64,000 bases of DNA, taken from Neurospora tetrasperma FGSC 2508. Its lineage: Eukaryota > Ascomycota > Sordariomycetes > Sordariales > Sordariaceae. The translations under genes were made by a program, and so were the position numbers. Shown piece by piece: positions 55,139 to 64,000 of the stretch. Where the stretch lies: positions 4,628,171 to 4,692,170 of the forward strand of contig NW_009799179.1 of NCBI RefSeq assembly GCF_000213175.1, in the 5' to 3' direction. Position 1 is the first letter of the stretch. Each line of letters starts with the position of its first letter. The notes below the pieces were generated by a model. It worked only from the letters and a program-made list of their open reading frames with translations. It ran no database searches and was not told where the DNA came from.

Positions 55139-57896
55139 CTATGCCACCCTAACAATTGTCCTCGCCTTCCTCCTTTCATCTTCACTAAGGACCCACAACA
55201 TACCATCCTCCCCATCCTCCCCCCCGGCCCCATCTGTAACAATCAGCTCCTCCCACTCTTCATCCTCCATATTCGCCACCATCAATATCTGCAACGTCCT
55301 CCCAAACACCTCGCGCACCGCATAGTTGCCCTTGCTGATGGTGCCAATAATCCCACTAAAGTCTCTCTCCATCCTAATGGCGCCATACGGGCTCGCTCCC
55401 CTAGTCTGAGAACCCGCGTAGCTCCACACGCGCTTCTCCAGCCAGCGCGCCAGGTGCTGCGCCGTGTGGTCCAGGACGGTACTGAAAGTCTTGGACGTCA
55501 TAAGGCGCGCAATGGGCTTCATGAGGGCGTCCCAGCCCTCCTCGAAGCGGCGCGTCACCTGCTCGAGCACGTCGTCCTCGTTTTCGTCGTTCGCAGCGCA
55601 CAGGTCGAGGAGCTCTTCCTCCGTCATGGTGTAGTCGGCGTCGCGGAACGTGTCGGAGAGAATAGGCCGCAGACGTGGTCGAACGACTTGGCTAAAGAGA
55701 ACTTTGATTCCTTCGCTGAGCAGCTCTGTGGCCTTTGCTGTGAATGAGTGGTGGAGGTTGTTCAGGCGGGTTGTCACTTCCTTGAGGTCGTTCTTGAATG
55801 GGAACGAATTCTTGAGGGAGCTGGCCTGCGAGGAAGCTCCGGTGCCGCCGTTGACTGATTGTTCTCCCGGAGTCAGGATACCAGTGATGATGCGGGAGAG
55901 ATATTCCTCGGCCATGTCGAGACTGTTGATGAGTACGATGAACTGGATGATTTTGTCTTCTGGTGGGAACCCGCCTTGAATCACAGGCTTGGGGTAGCAC
56001 TCGTCGCGCATCTTGCGTTGAATCATACCGACAAAGTCCGAGCCCAATAAGCTAGATATTGTAGGGAGGACAGAATCGATAACGCCTCTTTGAGACGTGG
56101 AGATAGATCTGATGATCACGGTGTTCGCGATGTACATGACATCTTCAACTGCCGAGATGATGAATGGTGGACTGCTGTCGATAGGTTTGCTCATCCTCAA
56201 GGACAACCCGGTTGGCCACTCGTCCAACTGGAACGCTTTCTCAACAGATCGCCGAAAGAAGAAAGTGGTTAGAACATTATAGGGCATGACAAGTTTGCCT
56301 GAAACCTTTCGGTTCAGATTGGATTTGGTGAGCACCTCGGGCATGGTTAGTGGTGCATCTTCTGGAACTCCAGGCTCCTGGAAAGGCATCGAAATTAGCT
56401 CGGTTTCTCAGCGAAGAGCATGTGGAAAAACTTACCGTGCACTTCTGAGCAAGGAGATGGGAGTAGGCAGACCACCTGCTCAACATGATGGCAATCTCAC
56501 TGAGTAGAGCATCCACCTCCCTCATGTTGACACCCTCATCTTCGCTGTTGCGACCATCGGTGCCGGGAGCAGGCGAGTTCAGACGTGGTGGAGCTCCAAA
56601 CCCACGGTTCTGGGGTAGGAAGCTTTGCACAAGGAACGAGAATGGATAACTCTTCGCATCCGTCAATGCTCGGTCAACACCGCGTTCATCACTCCAAGAG
56701 TCCACGATGATGCCGCCCTGCACATCTGCCTCGCCCTGCAACCGCTCAATAACCTTGATCATCTTGCCCCCGCCATAGTGCCTCTCCACCAGCCCGCCAT
56801 GGCCATCGACGATCTGTGTAATATGTCCAAACAGCAGGTTCAATGCATTGGCATAGAAGATACCGTCCTTCTTCGGCCGGAGCGTCGGCGGGGCATTAGC
56901 ATTAGCCGCTCCTCCCACCGCCCCAACACCATCCTTCAAAATCGCCCTCGCCCTATTCGCCACGCCCTGGCAGACATACTGCCCATACGCATCCAACCCG
57001 ACATCACCCCGTCCAATTAACGGAAACAGCTTGAAGAACCGCGTAATCTTGGCCGGATCATCCTCCTTCGCCGCCTTCCAAAACTCCCTCAAGAACAACA
57101 CGCACAAGCTCTCCCTTGCGTTCTCCAACGTCACCCAAGGGGCATCAGGCACCTCAACAGTCGGCACCACCGCAGCCGCGAACCCTGATCTCACAATCTC
57201 CTCTGGCACCCTCGCGGCCCTTGCAATATACCCCGCCGCAGCCTCCCAGTCCTGCGGTGCGCCCATGCTGCCGACCACTCCGGCCACGCATGCCTTCAAC
57301 TCAGCCACCAGCTCGACCACGCGCAGGGTATCCTCGACGCGCTGCTTCTCGAGGTCGAGCTGGCGCACGCGGCTGGACAGGTGGCTGGCCGTGTCGGCGG
57401 CGCCGGCCAGCATGTTGTTGCTGACGCTGCGGGCGGCGATGACCTGGGAGCCAAGGCCGGCGCGCAAATTGTCAAGGCGAGAGAGCGAGCGGGCGAGGTC
57501 CTGGTGCGAGGCGAGGACGGAGGATAAGCGGCTCGTCAGGGACGATTCACGGACGTGCAGGGCGGCGAGCGCGGCGCGGATGTCGGACGAGGACGAGGCA
57601 GTGCGCAAGGCCGCGAGGACCGGGTCTGCTGCTGCTGTGGTCGGATTGTTGTGGTTGCTGCCATTTTGGGGGCTGGTGATGCTCCTTAGTGGCAATCGAA
57701 GGGAGAGCGGTGCTGTTGTCTTATCGTGGGATTTGGTCGTAGCATTCGCGCTGTTTAGAGAGGGATTCGACGAGGAGGGGATGGTGGTGGTGATATTATT
57801 GCTGATGGCGCCTTTAGCTGCTGTACTTGTTGGAGCTGTGGAGGGCATCTTCGACGACGAAGCAGTGGTATCGACGCCATTGGAGAGGGCAGACAT
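55139..57896 (-). CDS. COG4: Conserved oligomeric Golgi complex subunit 4
   Basis: Two exons on the minus strand, 56436..57896 and 55139..56377, code for 899 residues; the 59-nt intron has GTAAGT, GCTAAT and TTCCAG. The first 90 residues are low-complexity Ser/Thr/Asn. A coiled-coil region follows (HVRESSLTSRLSSVLASHQD to LEKQRVEDTLRVVELVAELK), then the COG4 helical domain with FLREFWKAAKEDDPAKITRF, FKLFPLIGRGDVGLDAYGQY and FLVQSFLPQNRGF. After the join, KVSGKLVMPYNVLTTFFFRR and RPILSDTF are family hallmarks. Cog4 is in lobe A of the octameric COG tether, which captures retrograde vesicles at the Golgi through SNAREs and Rabs. It runs head-to-tail with PMR1, which also acts in the Golgi; this adjacency may be accidental. 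Confidence 0.93.
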
Positions 57897-58801
57897 CGGT
57901 ATTGCCGTATCGACGCTGGCAACGCATCGCTGCTTTGCACTAGATGCCCTTGGTGGTCGTGTACGTTTGGGCTTCGGTGTTTCGAAGCTATAGATGTGGT
58001 GAAGGACGTTTGAGACTAGGTAGAGCGGGAGGGACAGATGTCACTGCAGTCTGGGGGTCCGGGGGCCACCAGAAACGACAGGCGGTGATTAAGCCCCACC
58101 GCAGGGGTGCCTACCGGGGTACACTACCTCTACATACCTCTGCCTACACTAACACGTACCTAGGTACCTTACAGCTCGAAACAACAAGTTCACCAACCCT
58201 TGAACTATGTTTGAATATCCCACTTATGAAACGTGCTATGTTTTTTAGTATCTCTTCAAAGCCATTGTTTCCATTTTGTATCTTGGTTGAGATATTTATG
58301 AAATGTACGATGAAGCAGGCGGTAAGGTAGGCAGGTCTTAGGAAAAGAGCTCGATTTCCCACCTACATACCATCAGCCCCTACCAGGCCACTATAACCGA
58401 ATTACTAACTATACTCCTCGTTGTACACACTTTTTTCCCACCACTATAAACAATCATATAGACCCACAAAGCATTAGGGCGACCTCAAGTTGTGCGTTTG
58501 CTTGTGGTACCCACCTACATACTGCCGTAACCCCAACACCGGCCACCCGGACTTGATGATGCCCCTGAAGTGGGAGAGCCCACGAGGCACTTTATATAGA
58601 AAGCAGGAATTTCAATGAACAAGCACAATACGTATCCAAATCTGACCATTTTGAGGCCGACGGTATATTACTGGTTATTACTCCATATTGTAGTATATCT
58701 ATGAGTTCATCATAAGAGTGTTGGTTCGTGGCCACCTTTATCATCCCACCTCTATCTAGTCTAGGACATCCTGCCCTTCCTTCTTACACCGACCGGCCTT
58801 A
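57897..58801. other. Spacer between COG4 and PMR1
   Basis: About 0.9 kb holding the COG4 promoter on the left and the PMR1 3' UTR on the right. CCTACATAC and ACCTAGGTACC motifs recur, as is common in Sordariomycete spacers. No gene recognised. Confidence 0.5.
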
Positions 58802-61800
58802 CTATACAGCCTGGCTATAGTTAACACCCATATGCCTCCTTGCCCCGTACTTCCACCATTTTCTCAGCTCATCAGCAAAGAATACCGTGCTACATAGCAA
58901 CACCAGGTACACCAAATCAAGGAGTCCGAGTGCCTCGGTCTGGAACACCTCCTGCAGCCAGGGGAAGTAAATAACAAGCAACTGCCCTGCCAAGCTGAGC
59001 GAGACGGCCCAGTTGAAAAGCGTATTCGAGAACAGACCAATTTCGCCGCGGAGGATGGACTTAGACTCCGAGCGGCAGGCCAGGGCGTTAAACATGTCGA
59101 AGAGGACAAAGCAGGTGAAGGTCATGGTAGTGTCGCGGCGGGTGACCTGTCCGTCCCCGAGCATTTCGTGCTTGTAAACCAGCATTGTACCGACCATAAT
59201 GATGAAAGCTTGGGTAAGCACACGGGCAATGAGAGGGTTGGTGAGAACTGCATCGCCTCTGCGGCGAGGAGGACGGTTCATGACGTCCTTATCGACAGAC
59301 TCGACACCAAGAGACTGTGCAGGAGGGCCGTCCATAATGATGTCTGGAAAGAGGCAGTTAGCAGAGGTCGATAGAATGCAAGATGGAGGGGGAATCTTAC
59401 TAATCCAAAGAATTTGCATGGCATTGAGAGGTGACTTGTAACCCAAGCAAGTGCAGAGTAGCACGAGAGATAACCCAGCAGCGCTTGTGCTAAGCTGGAA
59501 CGTCAAGAAGTTCTGGATGTTGTTGAAGATGGCCTTGCCCTCTTCGATGGCATGAAGAATTGTAGAAAAGTAGTCGTCGGTCAGGATCATGTCAGCCGCC
59601 TCCTTGGCAACATCGGTTCCATGCTTGCCCATGGCAATGCCGATATCAGCCTTCTTGAGAGCAGGTGCATCGTTGACTCCGTCACCCGTCATGGCAACAA
59701 TATCGCCACGGGACTGAAGAGCCTTGACAATCTTGAGCTTGTGATCGGGGTTCGTGCGAGCGAAGATGGTGGTATGATCCATGGCCGCAGCCAGCTCTTC
59801 ATCTGTCATGGCATCGATCTCATCTCCACGCAGAACAGATCTGACGCCTGATGTGTTGGCTGCGCCCACAGCCGGTGTAGTAACACTCATACCAAGCTGT
59901 TTTCCAATCGCAACGGCAGTAGTCTCAGCATCACCCGTGATCATGATCACCTTAACAGAGCCACGCATCAACTTCCTAATAGACCTCGAAACGCCGGGAC
60001 GGGGCGGGTCGCTCATGCCAACCAAACCAGCAAAGGTGAGGCCCCTGTACTGTTCTTCGACAGTGCTCGTTGCAGGCGACTTGTTCTTGGCGGGTTTGGT
60101 GACAGGACCGCTGGCAAAGGCCAAAACACGTAGACCTCGCGAGGCCATCTTCTCGGCGGCGTCGATTGCTTCCTGACGTCTGTTGGTATCCATAACAAAC
60201 TCCCGGCCATCCTTGGAAAGATAGGTATCGCAGGCGTCAAGGACCTTGTCGATAGAACCCTTGATGTAGGCAAATTCCTTGTCCGATTTACCACCTTCCG
60301 AGCCGATAGTAACACCCATCCACTTGCGTTCGGAGCTAAAGGGAGTCTCGCTCAGGCGAGGTCCAATGGAATCGCGAACATCGTGTTCCTTGAAGCGATC
60401 AAGCAAGTCGAGCATGGCAATGTCTGTAGGCTGGCCGACCCAGCGAGTATACGTGGAAGGGGCATTCTTTCCTTGAGTAGAGGAGAGAACGGCGCGGGCC
60501 CCAGCACCATTTTCGGTGTACTGCATAGCAAGGCGGGCATTGTTGGCGATATTACCAATACGGAGGATTCTAAGCATGGCGGGGTCGGGTTTGGTCTCGG
60601 TAGCTTCATCATCCGAATCCACGTCCAAAGCGTCGTCGGTACCGAAAAACCACATCTTGACAGTAGTCATGTGGTTTGTGGTCAAGGTTCCTAGTCACAG
60701 TTAGTTTTGAGTCGTCTTTTGTGAAGTCTTTTTGAGACATACCGGTCTTGTCTGAGCAAACAACATTGACAGATCCTAGAGTCTCAACCTTGGGCATCTT
60801 GCGCACGATGGCGTTATGCTTTGCCATGCGGTGCACTCCCAAAGCCAAAGTAACAGTGACAATGATGGGTAGGCCCTCGGGAATAGCCGCGACCGCTAAA
60901 GAAATGGAGATGGTGAATATTTCGAGTAGCTTCTTTCCTTGCAGCCACCCAACGAGGGAGATTAGGCCGATAATGACAAAAGACATTTTGCTGAGCTGAG
61001 AGCCGAGATCGTCCATCGACAGTTGCAGAGGCGAGCGAGGGCTTTCGGTTCCAGATACACTAGTCGCAATGGTACCAAAGTGTGTGTTTCCTCCAGTAGC
61101 AAAGACAACCCCTTGCCCATATCCAGACTTCACCAGTGTGCCCATGTATACAACGTTGGTCGAGTTATCTTTGTCGGCGGCAGGACCGGTGGCTCCATGA
61201 CGAGTTCGGGCTTCGGCAACAATTCTGACAGGCTCATTTTCTCCAGTAAGGTTGGAAGCATCGACTGTCAAATCTGTTGCCTTGGTAACTCGGACATCGG
61301 CAGGTATGCGATCACCGGTAGTAAACAAAACCAGATCTCCAGGCACCAGTTGCGCAGCCATGACCTTGGACGATTTCGCATCCAGAACATCCTCAGGTGG
61401 TGTAACCGAACCAGCAACATCACCAATGTCGGACAAATCATCACCATCAGCCGGTTTGGCCCCCGTATGTTTTCGTACCAGGTGCGCATGGTTAGGAACC
61501 AAATGGTTGAGTGCCTCAATGGACTTTTCGGAACGATATTCCTGAACAAAGCCCGCGCTCACAACGATGGTAACCGCAACCGAAATGCTGACGGCATCAT
61601 CGACGTTTCCAACAAGTATAGACGCACCGGCAGAGGCGAGGAGAAGGAGGATCAAAGGCTCTTGGAACTGCTTGACGAATCGCAGCCAAAGGGGCTCGGG
61701 AGGATCGTGTGGGATCTCGTTCGGCCCGTAATCGTGTAGTCTCGAGAGGGCTTCAGCGGGAGTCAAGCCATGGGTCAGAGAGGTGTCGAGGTGGGTAGCG

Positions 61801-62056
61801 GCTTCGGCGGGGGTCATGTAGGAGAAGTCGTCAGCCACGCCCTGTTTGCTCGTCTGTCAGCGTCCCGGACTTTCACGATGGCGTGGGGCTTGCAGCCTAC
61901 TCTTGATTCAGCAGAGGTAATGCGGTGTCGCGGTGTGTTACAGCCCGACCGCGACTGCTCGATTTCCTCGGGGGTCGCAAAGGTGCCCTGGCCGGGGGAT
62001 TTTTGGTAGAAGGGAAGAACATCGTCATTGTCCTTCCACGCGCCGAGTCGGTCCAT
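58802..62056 (-). CDS. PMR1: Golgi Ca2+/Mn2+ P-type ATPase (SPCA/Pmr1)
   Basis: Four exons on the minus strand, 61901..62056, 60743..61841, 59401..60690 and 58802..59343, code for 1028 residues. The start is the ATG giving [18 protein letters not shown]; the frame at 61838 opens only with GTG, so the first exon is needed, and the 59-nt intron with a GCTGACA branch site joins in phase. The N-terminal [20 protein letters not shown] is the cation-ATPase N domain. Other hallmarks: [17 protein letters not shown] in membrane helix 4, phosphorylated Asp416 in DKTGT (416-420, split by an intron), KGSIDKVL, and TGDGVND at 753-759. Pmr1 pumps Ca2+ and Mn2+ into the Golgi for glycosyltransferases and cytosolic ion control. 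The gap between the NPLYN-type region and DGPPA is filled by exon 4. Confidence 0.95.
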
Positions 62057-63966
62057 GATGGCGGAAACGGTTGTCGCCCGTGAGAGCTTTGAAAAAGGCG
62101 GAAGAGAAGAGGTGAAATGCGGAAGTCAACAAGGCCCGGGCGCAAAGGGGCCCGAAAGGGATACGAAATCCAAGCCGAACGTCATGCACGGCTGCAGCGG
62201 CAGCACCCACTCGCAGACGGTGGTCAGGGTCGAGGAATAAGGAGCGTCCGAAGGGGTGGGCGAAAGAGAAAGGGCGGTTTACAACTAATACAGGCGAACA
62301 GAAAAGACGATCATGGCGGGGCCCTGAGAGAGTTGGAGACCGCAAGATTTTAGAACGACGTACGGGATGGACTAGCTGGTATTATATTGATTGCAAGTAT
62401 GCCTCCGGTCTTGTACACTAATCGGCACGTATGGGGTTCCCTTTTGCTGGATGGAGCTCGATCGAGGATCCAGACTCTCCAATTATCTAGACCAAGCCGA
62501 TGAGGTGGCGGGTACGTACTCTTTGGCACCGCCCTGGACGCACTGCACTAGGGGAGACGTGGAAGAGTGGGCGAACACTGCCGGTTCGAAGTGGTCATCC
62601 AAATGTCTCGGTACCTCACGACAGCGGCGCTTTGACCTTTCCTCCTGCTTGCTAAACTGTTTGCGGAGAAGCCCGCGCGGCTGGAAAGGGGCAACATTAA
62701 ACAACAAGATTGGGATCTGGAAGCCTTTATAAAGGAGTTCCCGTCTGGATGTTGCGAGTAGCGGTACTAGCAGCTTGCGCCTCTTTGTTCCACTTGCGTA
62801 CAAGAGGGAGTTTCTCCTCAAGATAGGTACCTTTTTGGAGGAGACACTGTCTGCTGGATGGATATCGAGCCCGCCGGTGCACCGGGCAGACATGCATATG
62901 ATGCTTGCCATAGAGGCAGCATGCACTCTCATCGAGCCTCGTCCCTTTCCTTGCTGCATACTAGTACCCGGGTATGCTTTTACATCAGTACACTACATTT
63001 GCCTATACTTCCAATATAGTGTACGACAGCTGGCGATATTTTCATGATGTAAGACGCTTGTCGCAGCTGGTACTCCCACCGTCCCTCGCTGCTCCACGGT
63101 TGATCCTCAAATTTGGGCATTTTCGAAAGCCGAACGATCGGCAGACAACGAATCCCCCTTTCACCAAAGTCAGGCATGGTGAGCTGGTGCGCAGTAGTGT
63201 AGTTGAGGTGACGAATACCAGGCCGGGGTGTACCATACCGAAGCTGGATCCCCTGCAGTGTATTATGCAGTATGCCTTTCCCCAGTTTTAGCCACAACTA
63301 CTATGTAGAGGACTAGAGGTACGTAACCCCCATTCAAGCACACCGTTTCACCACGAACTACAGTCATCTTTCAGAACTGGATACCATCAGCAGGTTAGAA
63401 AGATCAAAAGTCAAAGCATGACCAATAAAATGGGTCGACTTAAGTGGACGGTTGGAGAGATTTCTTGACGTCGATGGCGTGCATACCTTGGCTCCTTGGT
63501 GGTTCCTAACATTATTACCTACACTGCAGTAGTAAGTTGCCCTGTTCCGGAAGTCGAACAGTGAGTGAGATTCAGGTGTTATCAAGCCACTTCAAAACTG
63601 ACCGTTTCCAAACGTGGCTGGTGAAACGGTTTCCTAGGACACCACTGAGCCCAGCCTCTCAAATTTGGTAGCGGCGTCGGAATTTTGTTATGCATCCACT
63701 CCGTCGCTCGCCCGCAAGTGCACTGCCCAGAACCGGACCCCGGTCTCAACCAGGTCGTCCAAACATGGCCCGTCCGTCAGAACCTAGAGCTTAGGTCGCT
63801 GCCGCTCTTGTGACAGATCCCCTCTTCTTCTCTTACATTATTCAGCCCGACAACAACACTAGCTTCATCATCGCCATCCAACCCTGCTGGTCGTCGCATC
63901 ACAATCGCGTCCTTCGCGTTCGGTGCCTAAGACCGTTGCTGTGCGATTCTTCGACAATTGACCCGA
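62057..63966. other. PMR1 promoter region and gene-free DNA
   Basis: About 1.9 kb, with the PMR1 promoter at the left. Short open frames on both strands overlap and have no recognisable domains. The last 150 bases look like a pyrimidine-rich leader to the gene starting at 63967. Confidence 0.5.
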
Positions 63967-64000
63967 ATGCGCTTTCTCTTTGCTGCCGCTGCACATGTGT
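63967..64000 (+). CDS. Possible start of a gene (secreted protein?), cut by the edge
   Basis: An ATG at 63967 opens MRFLFAAAAHV before the window ends, a hydrophobic start like a signal peptide, after a CA- and CT-rich leader (63830-63966) with no other ATG close by. Only 11 codons are visible, so this is a weak call. Confidence 0.35.
   Translation, partial: MRFLFAAAAHV

Noticed and set aside
57031-57993. 320-codon frame antisense to COG4
   Set aside because: It mirrors the low-complexity and helical N-terminal part of COG4 and has no recognisable domain.
1-64000. CRISPR array, prophage, retroviral or LTR element, biosynthetic gene cluster
   Set aside because: No regularly spaced repeats, no reverse transcriptase or capsid-like reading frames, no long terminal direct repeats, and no core biosynthetic enzyme were seen; the acyl-CoA ligase stands alone.

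Overview
The window is nuclear DNA of a filamentous ascomycete (Pezizomycotina, most likely a Sordariomycete; genus not determinable from sequence alone). Supporting signs: short spliceosomal introns (about 45-110 nt, a few longer) with CTAAC/CTGAC-type branch sites, dispersed protein genes with 0.3-3.5 kb spacers, and DNA transposons whose bodies have become AT-rich with glutamine and tryptophan codons turned into stops, the mark of repeat-induced point mutation (RIP).

Layout. 1-2.2 kb: 3' end of a UBX-domain (Ubx4/TUG-like) gene, convergent with the ribosomal gene eL36. 3.6-7.7 kb: a complete-ended Mutator-like element (MULE) with 113-bp terminal inverted repeats and a 9-bp target duplication, its transposase decayed. 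8.3-11.4 kb: two secreted proteins, a small cysteine-rich AA1-like protein and a class 3 lipase. 12.9-14.1 kb: a 14-3-3 gene with an 8-nt internal exon. 16.6-18.0 kb: a decayed Tc1/mariner element with an intron in its transposase. 21.4-22.6 kb: a conserved-looking protein of unknown function. 24.1-27.3 kb: a third, pogo-like, strongly RIP-mutated transposon. 28.7-33.0 kb: a synaptojanin-type phosphoinositide phosphatase, divergent from PRP39 (35.1-37.5 kb). 39.9-45.8 kb: cytochrome c peroxidase, the F1-ATPase assembly factor ATP11, and a peroxisomal (-SKL) acyl-CoA ligase. 47.6-52.0 kb: a small secreted protein with a GC-AG intron and a GPI-anchored Ser/Thr-rich wall protein. 54.1 kb: an intron-containing tRNA-Ser(CGA). 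55.1-62.1 kb: COG4 and the PMR1 Golgi Ca/Mn ATPase in tandem. A further gene, possibly secreted, may begin at the right edge.

Most genes are single-copy housekeeping genes with no operon-like logic. Loose themes are Golgi and membrane trafficking (synaptojanin, COG4, PMR1), mitochondria (CCP1, ATP11) and secretion (four proteins with apparent signal peptides). I found no clearly novel multi-gene system. The most interesting structures are the three transposons (their termini, the patchy RIP inside the MULE, the intron inside the Tc1 transposase) and the unusual splicing signals (8-nt exon, GC-AG intron, a 3' splice site that abuts a start codon). Exon boundaries were worked out by hand from reading frame, splice signals and remembered family sequences; no alignment was run.
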